NCBI RefSeq assembly: GCF_000737695.1
Contig: NZ_JPRM01000035.1
Coordinates: 1-64,000 of the forward strand
From: Flavobacterium hydatis
GTDB taxonomy: Bacteria; Bacteroidota; Bacteroidia; Flavobacteriales; Flavobacteriaceae
Length of the DNA stretch: 64,000 bases
Direction of reading: 5' to 3'
Shown here: positions 44,799 to 53,051 of the stretch, piece by piece
How the letters are laid out: the number at the start of each line of letters is the position of its first letter
How positions within the stretch are numbered: position 1 is the first letter of the stretch
Position numbers and translations under genes: made by a program
The notes under the pieces: generated by a model
Told to the model about the DNA's origin: nothing
Seen by the model: the letters and a program-made list of their open reading frames with translations, nothing else
The model's database searches: none

Positions 44799-46262
44799 AT
44801 GCTAAGAACCTGGAAGACTATTTTTAATATTTCATTTAATTCCGACCAAACCTTGGTAGAACAAATAAGCGAAGTAATCCGAAAAGAAATTATTAAAGGA
44901 AGACTAGAAAGAGGAACACCATTACCGGGAAGCAGAGTTCTAGCCGAAGATATTGGAGTAAATCGAAAAACAGTTGTTTTTGCCTACGAAGCACTTATAG
45001 AAGAAGGCTGGCTAGAGAGCAAACACAAATCTGGAACCTATATTTCCCAGAACCTCCCCCTGATAAAAAAACACCAAACCAACCCTTCACAAAAAGCAAG
45101 TACTTTTGAACATATACATTACAATCCTTTTTACCTTACCGACCATGCCCTCGAAGGAAGTCGTATTGTTTTTAATGAAGGAGGTCCAGACACACGACTT
45201 GTCCCACTTAACGAGTTATCGAGAGCATACAAACGTATCTTTCAGCGCAAAGGAAAATGGGGATTACTAGGGTATAGCAGCGAAAAAGGAGATTATAAAC
45301 TCCGGGAAATGCTCTCCGTAATGCTTTCTAGAGATAGAGGACTTAACGTAAAACCAGATACAATATGTGTAACCCGAGGAAGCCAGATGGCAATATATCT
45401 TGTTGCCAAAGTTCTTATAAAATCTGGCGATACAGTAGTAGTCGAAAATCCTGGATATTATGCCGTACAAAAGATATTCCGCGAAACAGGAGCTAACATA
45501 AAAACAGTCGAAATAGACAAAGACGGAATCAATGTTGACGCACTTGAACAATTATGCCGTAAGACAAAAATAAAAGCAGTATACGTTACGCCACATCATC
45601 AATTTCCCACTACAATTACCATGAAAGCGGGACGAAGAATACAATTATTAGAACTATCCTTAAAATATAATTTTGCCATAATCGAAGATGATTACGACCA
45701 CGAATACCATTTTGGCGCAGGAAATAACCTCGCATTGGCTAGTAACGAAAAATCAGATAATGTTATTTATATTAGTTCGTTAAGCAAACTTTTAGCGCCA
45801 GCAATACGTGTAGGTTACGTAACTGGACCAGCTGCTTTTATGGAATCTCTAGTAAATTTACGTGTACAAATCGACCGCCAAGGAGATACTATTCTGGAAC
45901 ACGCCATAGCCGAATTAATGGAAGACGGAACCATAAAAAGACATGCCCGCAAAGTCGTAGCGATTTACAAAGAAAGACGTGATGTAATGGAATCTTGTTT
46001 GCGTGAGAATTTTGGAGACGCCATTACTTTTAATAAACCAGCTGGAGGATTAGCTTTTTGGATAAAATTTAATGAGCAAATAAACCTCATCCAATATATT
46101 GCACTATTGGAACAAAAAGGAGTTCAAATTGTACCTCCAAACAGTTTTTATCTGGACAACCAACCATATAATTCTATCAGACTTGGTTATGGTTCCTTAA
46201 ACAAAGAAGAACTTACTGAAGGATTAAAAATCATGGGAACCGTTTTTAAAGAATTAAAATAA
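44799..46262 (+). CDS. MocR/PdxR-type PLP-dependent transcriptional regulator
   Basis: 487 residues. Residues ~10-80 are a GntR-type winged helix (LVEQISEVIRKEIIKGRLE, GSRVLAEDIGVNRKTVVFAY). The rest is a fold-type I aminotransferase domain with VVENPGYYAVQ, EDDYDHEYHF and the PLP Lys in SLSKLLAPAIRVGYV (Lys330). MocR proteins sense PLP or amino compounds and control neighbouring genes. Candidates here are the divergent GNAT gene and the downstream NmrA-like gene. No pdx genes are nearby, so the PdxR role is unproven. Confidence 0.92.
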   Translation: MLRTWKTIFNISFNSDQTLVEQISEVIRKEIIKGRLERGTPLPGSRVLAEDIGVNRKTVVFAYEALIEEGWLESKHKSGTYISQNLPLIKKHQTNPSQKASTFEHIHYNPFYLTDHALEGSRIVFNEGGPDTRLVPLNELSRAYKRIFQRKGKWGLLGYSSEKGDYKLREMLSVMLSRDRGLNVKPDTICVTRGSQMAIYLVAKVLIKSGDTVVVENPGYYAVQKIFRETGANIKTVEIDKDGINVDALEQLCRKTKIKAVYVTPHHQFPTTITMKAGRRIQLLELSLKYNFAIIEDDYDHEYHFGAGNNLALASNEKSDNVIYISSLSKLLAPAIRVGYVTGPAAFMESLVNLRVQIDRQGDTILEHAIAELMEDGTIKRHARKVVAIYKERRDVMESCLRENFGDAITFNKPAGGLAFWIKFNEQINLIQYIALLEQKGVQIVPPNSFYLDNQPYNSIRLGYGSLNKEELTEGLKIMGTVFKELK

Positions 46263-46362
46263 ACCAACAATTCTTTCCAAACAAATCTTAATTCTTTTAA
46301 GACAAATGATTTAGCCATAATACAAACACCTTTGTATCTGTATTCACTTAAAAAATATTGAC

Positions 46363-47190
46363 ATGGACACAAAGAAAATTTTAGTACTTGGTGCAACTGG
46401 AAAAACAGGTCGCAGAGTAGTCGAAAGATTAAAAAAAGTAACCGATGTAGAAGTTCGATTAGGTTCAAGAAACGAAAAAACACCTTTCGATTGGGAAAAT
46501 CCTGAATCATGGGCAGCGGTTATCAAAGATATAAATTCCGTTTATATTACTTTTCAGCCGGATTTAGCCATTCCCTCAGCAGAAGATACAATTAGAAGAT
46601 TTACCAAATTTGCAGTACAAAATGGCGTACAAAAAATGGTGTTATTATCTGGCAGAGGCGAAAAAGAAGCACAAATTTGCGAAGAAATTGTAAAAGCTAC
46701 TGCCAAACATTGGACAATTGTAAGAGCAAGTTGGTTTAATCAAAACTTTAGCGAAAGCTTCTTTCTAGAACCTATTCTCTCAGGAGTTGTAGCCTTACCA
46801 AGAGCCGAAACACTAGAACCATTTACAGATGCAGATGACATTGCCGATGTTGTAGTCGAATCACTTTTGCATGATATCCACAACGGACAAACCTATGAAC
46901 TTACAGGCCCACAACTACTAACATTTGAGCAGGCTGTCGCCGAAATTGCCAAAGCAACAAACAGAAACATTATTTTTCAAGCGTTGACTTTAGAACAATA
47001 CAATCAAATGCTAAAAGAATACCAATTACCCGAAGATTATATTTGGTTAGTAAATTATCTTTTTGAGCAAGTACTCGACGGAAGAAATTCAAGTGTCACC
47101 AATGATATTGAAAAAGTCCTTGGCAGAAAACCAAAAGATTTTACTACCTATGCACTCGAAATTGCCAAAACTGGAATTTGGAATATCTAA
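46363..47190 (+). CDS. NmrA-like NAD(P)-binding protein
   Basis: 275 residues with an N-terminal dinucleotide-binding motif (KKILVLGATGKTGRRV, G-A-T-G-x-T-G at ~10-16), NGVQKMVLLSGRGE and the substrate-facing 'WTIVRASWFNQNFSESF'. This fits the atypical SDR/NmrA family, which includes quinone reductases and redox sensors. The catalytic Tyr-x3-Lys of classical SDRs is not visible. It follows the MocR-type gene by 100 bp on the same strand. Confidence 0.88.
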   Translation: MDTKKILVLGATGKTGRRVVERLKKVTDVEVRLGSRNEKTPFDWENPESWAAVIKDINSVYITFQPDLAIPSAEDTIRRFTKFAVQNGVQKMVLLSGRGEKEAQICEEIVKATAKHWTIVRASWFNQNFSESFFLEPILSGVVALPRAETLEPFTDADDIADVVVESLLHDIHNGQTYELTGPQLLTFEQAVAEIAKATNRNIIFQALTLEQYNQMLKEYQLPEDYIWLVNYLFEQVLDGRNSSVTNDIEKVLGRKPKDFTTYALEIAKTGIWNI

Positions 47191-47321
47191 ATGCTTTAAA
47201 CCTAAAATGTCAGTCTTTGTGATGATAAATTTAAAGAAAATAGACTACAAAGTATTGCAATTGATTTTCAAACAGTTAACACTTTAGTTCCTGGCATTGG
47301 TAGAGTTATAAACCCCTAATT

Positions 47322-48083
47322 ATGAGATTACGAGAGTTAAAAAACAAATATGAAGGCTGCGTATTTAATGAGATATCAGACCAAAATTTAGTTGACAAAG
47401 CAGCTGAATGGGAATACCATTCGCCTATTCGCCTAAGTGGAATAATAGCAATTGGATGGTTTTCAGATGATAATATTTTTGTAATTAATTTAGATGGAAT
47501 TTTTATTTATGATATTCTTAAAAAGAATATTATATTTAGTGATTATGAGGATTCATTTAAAAAAAATATATCTGATGATAATCTGACTTATTTTGTTCAA
47601 AGTAAGTCTGAAACTGTATCTATTTTTGGATTAAGAGGTGGAGGTGGAAATTTATTAGCAAAAGATAATACATGGAAGATAGAAGTTTTTGATATTGCTT
47701 GGAATATCAAGGTGCCTAGCCTCTTAAATTATAGGAATGGAAAAAAATATTTTTTAGAATTGCAGCAAAATAGTTATGAGGGAAATAAATATTTAGGTTT
47801 TTCAAAGTCAGAAAATTATTTTCTAATTATGGGGGATGGAGGTGTTGACATTTTTTCCCGATTACCTGATTACAATGAACCAGATGGCTCAGATATATCA
47901 CTCGACGATAGTGCGGAAATTCTTTCTGCACCTGCAACAATAAAACACAATTCGAATCATAAAAAAAAAGCAACTCGTAGCTGGGTTGCTTTTTTATATA
48001 CAACTAAATTACACACAATAATGAGAAGAAATTTTTCAATACTTCAAAAGAAATATTTAAGCAAAACCCAGCAAAAAAGATAG
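47322..48083 (+). CDS. Hypothetical protein with doubtful C-terminal extension
   Basis: 253 residues, soluble. The N-terminal ~200 residues (LSGIIAIGWFSDDNIFVINL, KYLGFSKSENYFLIMGDGGVDIFSR) look like small beta-propeller or immunity-type proteins, but I recognise no family. The final ~40 residues are basic and read through a perfect terminator hairpin at 47964-47995, and the stop lies inside a second hairpin at 48075-48099. This suggests stop loss or a frameshift, with the natural end close to 47960. An alternative-frame TAA at 47960-47962 sits just before the first hairpin. Confidence 0.6.
   Translation: MRLRELKNKYEGCVFNEISDQNLVDKAAEWEYHSPIRLSGIIAIGWFSDDNIFVINLDGIFIYDILKKNIIFSDYEDSFKKNISDDNLTYFVQSKSETVSIFGLRGGGGNLLAKDNTWKIEVFDIAWNIKVPSLLNYRNGKKYFLELQQNSYEGNKYLGFSKSENYFLIMGDGGVDIFSRLPDYNEPDGSDISLDDSAEILSAPATIKHNSNHKKKATRSWVAFLYTTKLHTIMRRNFSILQKKYLSKTQQKR
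47964..47995 (+). terminator. Terminator hairpin inside the 3' end of the hypothetical gene
   Basis: AAAAAAGCAAC pairs with GTTGCTTTTTT around a 10-base loop. It lies within the reading frame of the gene at 47322-48083. Confidence 0.75.
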
Positions 48084-48099
48084 CCTAAAGCTATCTTTT
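48075..48099. terminator. Bidirectional terminator between convergent genes
   Basis: AAAAGATAGC pairs with GCTATCTTTT around CTAAA. It lies between the + hypothetical gene, whose TAG is inside the stem, and the minus-strand Dyp-type peroxidase gene. Confidence 0.8.
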
Positions 48100-48130
48100 G
48101 TTATTTAATTCAAAAAAAGTGATCCAAAAC

Positions 48131-49075
48131 TTAAGAATCAGAATCACCAGAATATTGGTCTAATAAATCTAAAGTTGGTACAAAAAATAATGTGCCTGTT
48201 TCTGTTGTACTAAAATCCAAAATTCTATCATAATTTCCCTGTGGATTCCCGATGAACATATTTTCTAACATTTTTCTGGTAGTGCTAAATTTACTAGCAT
48301 AAGAAATAAAGTAAGTCCCAACTTCACCCTTAGATGGATTCCCAAAAGGCATATTATCTCTTACAATCTTAAGTTCATTACCATCATCATCCGTTATAGC
48401 AGTAAGAGCGCTATGAGAGTTTGTAGGTTTTACATCATCATCCATTTCAATATCATTCATTTTAGATCTACCAATTACTTTCTCCTGATCTTCTGTCGAT
48501 AAGTTTTCCCAATTTTTCATATTATGGAAATATTTTTGAACAAATAAATAACTCCCTCCTTTATAGGCAGAATCCTCATCGCCTACAACAGCAAAAAATT
48601 CTCTTTCATCTCCTATCGGATTTTCAGTACCATCGACAAAACCAATAATAGAACGGCCATCCCAATACCTAAATCCATGAACTTCTTCCTGACATTCTGC
48701 AACAGATTCTAAAACATTTGAAATAGCCATAGCCATATCAAAACAAATAGCCACATTTTGGGCTCTTAAATGAAAATGAAGATCTCCACCAGTAGCCTTT
48801 GCTGTATGTTTACCTCCTATTATAGACTCAAAATTAACCAATTCCTTTGGTAAAGGTGTTGGTAAACCAAGTCTTATCCATGCATCATGCCCCACCCCCA
48901 TTACACAACTGCTTCGTCCATTTGGAATTCTTATTGTGTAAGAATTATTTAAATTACTTACCAAAGAACAAAGTTTCTCGAATGTAGATTTTATATCTAC
49001 CTGGTTTTTAAAATTCCAAACCATGAAAATAGTGTTATTGTTTGGGTAATCAGTAACGTTTTGCGATTGATCCAT
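48131..49075 (-). CDS. Dyp-type heme peroxidase
   Basis: 314 residues. The family motif GFVDGTENP contains the catalytic Asp (GxxDG). A downstream NSHSALT holds the likely proximal heme-ligand His, and IVRDNMPFG carries the conserved Arg. No signal or Tat peptide is present, so a cytoplasmic or encapsulin-loaded enzyme is expected; no encapsulin gene is adjacent. Dyp peroxidases oxidise dyes and other substrates with H2O2. This is the last recognisable core-like gene before the island. Confidence 0.92.
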   Translation of the reverse strand: MDQSQNVTDYPNNNTIFMVWNFKNQVDIKSTFEKLCSLVSNLNNSYTIRIPNGRSSCVMGVGHDAWIRLGLPTPLPKELVNFESIIGGKHTAKATGGDLHFHLRAQNVAICFDMAMAISNVLESVAECQEEVHGFRYWDGRSIIGFVDGTENPIGDEREFFAVVGDEDSAYKGGSYLFVQKYFHNMKNWENLSTEDQEKVIGRSKMNDIEMDDDVKPTNSHSALTAITDDDGNELKIVRDNMPFGNPSKGEVGTYFISYASKFSTTRKMLENMFIGNPQGNYDRILDFSTTETGTLFFVPTLDLLDQYSGDSDS

Positions 49076-49605
49076 ATTGATATTTATATGTTATTTAACC
49101 TTTTCCAGACAATCGATACAAATTAGTAATTCTGCTGTATCAACAAGATATAAAGTTATGAAATTAATAAACAAAAAAACGCCAATAACAATTTCATCCA
49201 AGACTAAACCTAAAAGTTAACTCGACGCATAATTAGATAGAAATAAAATCTTAAAACCATCTAAAAAGCAGAAAAGACACAAGGTCAGATAATTACCCAA
49301 AATCCAACAAAAAAGATAGTTCAAAACCTCCTTTTTTTGTTTGCTTCAAAAAGCTATCTTCACACCGTCGTTTTGATTCCTATTTAAAATTAGAAACTTA
49401 ATTAAAGGCCTCATAATTTTAACATACACAAAAGACTGATATAAAGCACTAAAAAACACCATAAATTACTTATCTATAGAAAGGATTATTCTAAAAATAA
49501 GAATTCAGCAATAATGGCACTTTTCCAGCATTTAAAAGACTTCACAAAGATTTACAAAAAACAAAACAATCAAAATATATCATTTTTTTTCATTTAATAC
49601 CACAA

Positions 49606-49630
49606 AATTAGAGACCTAATTAGAGACCTA
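49606..49630. promoter_or_regulatory. Tandem 13-bp repeats upstream of the integrase
   Basis: AATTAGAGACCTA occurs twice, at 49606-49618 and 49618-49630, sharing one base. They lie just upstream of the -7 element, where an operator or arm-type recombinase site would be expected. Confidence 0.55.
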
Positions 49631-49644
49631 TTAAATTTTTAATG

Positions 49645-49652
49645 TATCTTTG
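49645..49652 (+). promoter_or_regulatory. -7 element of the integrase gene
   Basis: TATCTTTG is an exact TAnnTTTG match only 6 bp before the ATG at 49659. Transcription would start at or next to the ATG, so the mRNA may be leaderless. Confidence 0.6.
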
Positions 49653-49658
49653 ATTATC

Positions 49659-51062
49659 ATGAAAGCAATTACTTATCGTTATAAATTGAAAGCTAAAAGT
49701 CAAGTACTTGAGCGTCGGACTAGCCCTGAATTGGTGCTCGCTGAGGTCAGTGGTTCCTTTGTAAATAAAGTAGACGGAAAAATTAGCTACAAAAAATTTC
49801 AATACTCTTTAGAAGTAACAATTTTACCAAAATATTTTGGTGTAATCCGAGAAAAAAGAGGTGTTCGAAATTATGTTTATGACTTACAGACAATTAAAAC
49901 ATATGAGAAACGCAATAAACTGTTAAGAATTAGGCTATCCGATTTTGAATCAAATATAATAGCTACTGCGTCTCATTTTAAAAATGAAGAACCAAGTCCA
50001 GAAGAAGTCAAAAATTATCTTCTTCTAATTAGTGGGAGAGATAAAAGAAAACCAGAAGAAAATTTTATAATACTAAACTTTCTTAGCGACCATATTAGTT
50101 ATTTAGAAAACCTTGTTGGTAGTGCACGCAAAGATGAAGTCAAAGAAGCCACTATTAACTCTTTTAGAAATCTTATTCCGATAATAAAACGTTACGAAGA
50201 AGTAAAAAAGATTAAACTAACATTTGATAAAATCAATGAAACGCTATATCGAGAAATTTGGGAAGTATTAAATAATATTAGAACTGGCAAAATTTTAGTA
50301 AATAGTTACAAACTAGAGCCAAAAGAAGCACTTGCAGCGAACACATTAAAAGCATACCAAACATATTTTATACTACTTTGCAAAGCTGCTAAAAAACTAG
50401 ACATAAGAATCCCATTAGATCTATCAGACAAAAATTTAATTAATGCTTCTACAAGAAATAAATCTGCAAAAACTGAAGCGTTTCTTAAAGAAGAGGAAAT
50501 CCTAAAAGTAATAGAATACATACCCACATCAAAACATTTGGAACTAGTTAAAAACTATATCCTAATAGCCAGCCAAACTGGTATGCGCCTCCAATCAATG
50601 CAGGAAGCAAAAGGTAGAACAATTCAAATATGTGATGAAAATAAAAACATTTTCTACTACATACACACTATCCAAGCTAAAACAGGAACAGAATGCTATA
50701 CTCCCTTATTTTCCACAGCACTAAAAATCATTCAAAAAAATAATGGTACTTTTCCCGATTTTTCAAACATTAGTCTCGCTAATCTTAATATCAACATCAG
50801 AAATATACTTAAATCTATTGAAGTCGAAAACAGTAACTTATTCAGTACTCACAATTTAAGAAGCTCTTTTGTTAGTAATTTATCTTTATTAAATGTTCCT
50901 GAGATGATTATAAGCTATGTTACTCACCCATCCAAGAGAAGTAATTCTTCAAGCGTCCATATCTATGACAGAAGAGATATGCTAGACAAAGCTAAAATGT
51001 TTGCTGCAGAAATAATTAGGGCAAATAAAGTAAAACCATCAAAATTATATACTTTCAGATAA
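49659..51062 (+). CDS. Tyrosine recombinase/integrase
   Basis: 467 residues from the ATG at 49659. The N-terminal ~110 residues are an arm-binding-like region, followed by a helical core-binding domain (~120-270). The catalytic domain carries Arg310 (QTGMRLQSM), His398 and Arg401 (THNLRSS), His423 (VTHPSKR) and the nucleophile Tyr436 (HIYDRRD), so all five key residues are present. It is the typical size of Bacteroidota mobile-element integrases. The genes that follow have accessory-island character, so it probably mobilised them. Confidence 0.93.
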   Translation: MKAITYRYKLKAKSQVLERRTSPELVLAEVSGSFVNKVDGKISYKKFQYSLEVTILPKYFGVIREKRGVRNYVYDLQTIKTYEKRNKLLRIRLSDFESNIIATASHFKNEEPSPEEVKNYLLLISGRDKRKPEENFIILNFLSDHISYLENLVGSARKDEVKEATINSFRNLIPIIKRYEEVKKIKLTFDKINETLYREIWEVLNNIRTGKILVNSYKLEPKEALAANTLKAYQTYFILLCKAAKKLDIRIPLDLSDKNLINASTRNKSAKTEAFLKEEEILKVIEYIPTSKHLELVKNYILIASQTGMRLQSMQEAKGRTIQICDENKNIFYYIHTIQAKTGTECYTPLFSTALKIIQKNNGTFPDFSNISLANLNINIRNILKSIEVENSNLFSTHNLRSSFVSNLSLLNVPEMIISYVTHPSKRSNSSSVHIYDRRDMLDKAKMFAAEIIRANKVKPSKLYTFR

Positions 51063-51353
51063 AGAGGGATTCGAACAAAACCGTCATATCTCGCTTTTAT
51101 ACTGCATTTCTAATATTTTCTTTCTGCTGTGCTACGATTCTGCCACAAAAATTTTCACTGTTTTTATAAATCTTGAAATTTTCACTGTAATTTATCCGTT
51201 TAATTTTAGGTTATAATGATTCAACTGATTCAATACTAAAAGTACGCTTTTTTTTATTACACAAAATGATTAAATATGTTGAAACCTTATAAACGAGGTG
51301 ACAGGGAATGGAAGAATTACTTATATTGGGTTTTGTGGTGGAAGGTCTCAATT
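51063..51353. other. Intergenic region behind the integrase with att-like repeats
   Basis: It holds a TGTGCTACGATTCTGCCACA-type 23-mer (51128-51150, repeated at 53974), two copies of AAATTTTCACTGT (51149-51161 and 51176-51188) and, just after the integrase stop, AGAGGGATTCGAAC, which resembles the complement of a tRNA 3' end. A 29-codon frame at 51276-51365 (MLKPYKRGDREW...) overlaps the LRR-TIR stop and is not convincing. Confidence 0.5.
51128..51150. repeat. Candidate attachment-site repeat, copy 1
   Basis: This 23-mer matches 53974-53996 at 22 of 23 positions (one T/C difference). It lies 66 bp after the integrase stop codon. Confidence 0.55.
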
Positions 51354-52529
51354 TTATTGAATTAACTGCTCTATTCTCTCGGTCAGCTTGAGCAAAACTT
51401 TTTCCTGTTCATGTTCAGATAACCCGGAAAGAGCTTCTGACGGTGCATTAACGGCCTGTAAATCGCTTATTCCAATCTGGTTTGAAAATCTGCAGGGACG
51501 GACAATTATCGAAAGAAGTATAGTACCGTTTTCATTTGCATTATTCAGCAATTCTGGGATCTCTTTTCCTTGAATAAAATCTGAGGCCAGAAAATCTGTG
51601 GAAACAATTAAGATTGCAACTTTTGCTCTGTTTAATGCTTTGGTAATTTCATCCTTCCATTTATCTCCAGCTGCTATCTTATTGTCATCCCAAACTTCAA
51701 AATCAAATTCTGTCTGATGTTTAAGTACTTTTATATGAGTCTGTACCTTTTCTAGCCATATTTTATCCTTATGACTGTAACTTATAAAAATGCTGGTTTT
51801 TGAGGTTTTATTCATGTTTACTGGAATTGTTTTGTTTTTATCATTTTTTATTAAAGGCAATGAATTTATTAATCGGCTGATATCGTTTGTATCGCCTATC
51901 TGTTGAAAAGTTCTTAAAGAGTTTCCTTTTATTATTGTAAGTGCCAAATAATTGTGATCCAGCATTGTTCTGTCTAAAATTGGACTGTACGCATATATGC
52001 CCTGCAGGTTTTTTAGGTTGACATAAAGTGTACTTAGCATTGCATTTTTTAATGGAAGCTGGCATATCCATAGATGTTTCAGATTTACTAATGCCATGAG
52101 GGGCTCGGGTAATTCGGAGAATAGATTTTTTGACAGATTTATTGAGACTAAACTATTTAATTTAGAAAATTCATCTGGCAAAGTCTTAAGTTTATTACCT
52201 GCTAAAAATATTTTTCTCAAGTGCTGCAGCTTTAAAACCTGACGCGGCACAGTTTTAATCTGGTTATTATTTAAATTTAAAGTGTGGAGCTTTCTTAGTT
52301 CACAGAGCTTAGCAAAGAAATTAGAAATTTTATTATTTGAGATATCTAAAACTTCAAGTTTTTTTAATTCTGAAATTTCCTTGGGGATATCCTTAATTAA
52401 GTTACCACTGAGATTCAGTGTTCGAAGATTCTTTAATTTAAATATCTCATGTGGGACTTCTTTTAAGTTTGAATTCGATAAATCTAATTTTGAAATATTT
52501 AAATTATTTGGTATTTTCTTTACTTCCAT
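51354..52529 (-). CDS. Soluble LRR-TIR protein (probable immune sensor-effector)
   Basis: 391 residues with no signal peptide or membrane segment. Residues ~10-180 are at least six leucine-rich repeats with a 23-residue period (e.g. LRTLNLSGNLIKDIPKEISE, LEVLDISNNKIS, LHTLNLNNNQIKTVP). Residues ~245-390 are a TIR domain: FISYSHKD (βA), FEVWDDNKIAAGDKW, VAILIVSTDFLAS and GKEIPELL, with Glu323 in the position of the catalytic glutamate of NAD-cleaving TIR domains. Bacterial TIR proteins commonly act in anti-phage defence by degrading NAD+ or making signal nucleotides. The domain order resembles Toll-like receptors but is cytosolic, with no nucleotide-binding STAND module. Confidence 0.9.
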   Translation of the reverse strand: MEVKKIPNNLNISKLDLSNSNLKEVPHEIFKLKNLRTLNLSGNLIKDIPKEISELKKLEVLDISNNKISNFFAKLCELRKLHTLNLNNNQIKTVPRQVLKLQHLRKIFLAGNKLKTLPDEFSKLNSLVSINLSKNLFSELPEPLMALVNLKHLWICQLPLKNAMLSTLYVNLKNLQGIYAYSPILDRTMLDHNYLALTIIKGNSLRTFQQIGDTNDISRLINSLPLIKNDKNKTIPVNMNKTSKTSIFISYSHKDKIWLEKVQTHIKVLKHQTEFDFEVWDDNKIAAGDKWKDEITKALNRAKVAILIVSTDFLASDFIQGKEIPELLNNANENGTILLSIIVRPCRFSNQIGISDLQAVNAPSEALSGLSEHEQEKVLLKLTERIEQLIQ

Positions 52530-52533
52530 AAAT

Positions 52534-52541
52534 CAAATTTA
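52534..52541 (-). promoter_or_regulatory. -7 element of the LRR-TIR gene
   Basis: On the minus strand TAAATTTG lies 4 bp before the ATG at 52529, an exact TAnnTTTG match. The transcript would start at about the A of the start codon, suggesting a leaderless mRNA. Confidence 0.6.
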
Positions 52542-52820
52542 AAATATTTATCGTAAAAAAACTCATTTATTTTCTAAGGTGATTCTGCAGTCCCTTCGAT
52601 ATTGAGTCGGCGGCTATTTAATTTACTTCAAATACAGAAGGTTTTAGAACAAAAAAGCATGAGTATCATTGCTTTTATTTCCATACATTTGCATCTCCCA
52701 TAGGAGGTATTGGGATTAATAAATCAAGATCAGGATGGGTCGCAGACAAGGTTTGTTTGCAAGTGGATTACAGACTGTTCTGCTTCGGCAGCCTCACGAA
52801 TTCAAACACTAGTATTTGAC

Positions 52821-52857
52821 TCCCGAGCCGCGAAAGATCGCACTCGGGATTTTTTTG
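52821..52857 (+). terminator. Orphan terminator in the LRR-TIR/GNAT gap
   Basis: TCCCGAG pairs with CTCGGGA around a 15-base GC-rich loop and is followed by TTTTTTT. No protein gene lies upstream on the + strand, so it may end a non-coding RNA. Confidence 0.75.
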
Positions 52858-53036
52858 AAATTGTTTAAGCTGAAAGTCTAAAAAATAAGTAACTTCTTAT
52901 TTCAAAAGAGCAGTGTCTGTTTTAATTTGTTTTTTTAAGCCTCGATTCGGAGCTGCTATTTAGGTTTTCAATAATGGCGATGTTTGACGTAATCAGCTGT
53001 TTTGATTAATATTAAATATCAATCAGGCAATATACG

Positions 53037-53044
53037 TAAGTTTG
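53037..53044 (+). promoter_or_regulatory. -7 element of the GNAT-like gene
   Basis: TAAGTTTG matches TAnnTTTG exactly, 7 bp before the TTG at 53052. With the TTG start the mRNA would be leaderless; with the ATG at 53139 the leader would be ~85 bases. Confidence 0.5.
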
Positions 53045-53051
53045 ATTTTTT

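Larger units (their letters stand above)
49076..49658. other. Chromosome/island junction region
   Basis: 583 bp without a credible gene. It holds a weak hairpin (AAGATAGTT near 49313 with AAGCTATCTT near 49351) and at its right end two tandem 13-bp repeats and the integrase promoter (annotated separately). No tRNA that could serve as the attachment site is visible here. Confidence 0.6.
52530..53051. other. Island intergenic region with structured RNA candidate
   Basis: 522 bp. The left end holds the LRR-TIR promoter and the right end that of the GNAT-like gene. Between them, 52560-52857 has a CTGC-TTCG-GCAG hairpin (~52783-52794, a stable UUCG-type loop) and ends in a strong terminator. A 25-codon frame from 52735 (MGRRQGLFASGLQ...) has no support. 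The layout fits a small RNA read on the + strand. Confidence 0.4.

Noticed and set aside
51276..51365. 29-codon frame MLKPYKRGDREW... behind the integrase
   Set aside because: Overlaps the 3' end of the LRR-TIR gene and shows no family signal.
52735..52812. 25-codon frame MGRRQGLFASGLQ... before the orphan terminator
   Set aside because: Too short, with no recognisable motif; kept only as part of the structured-RNA candidate region.
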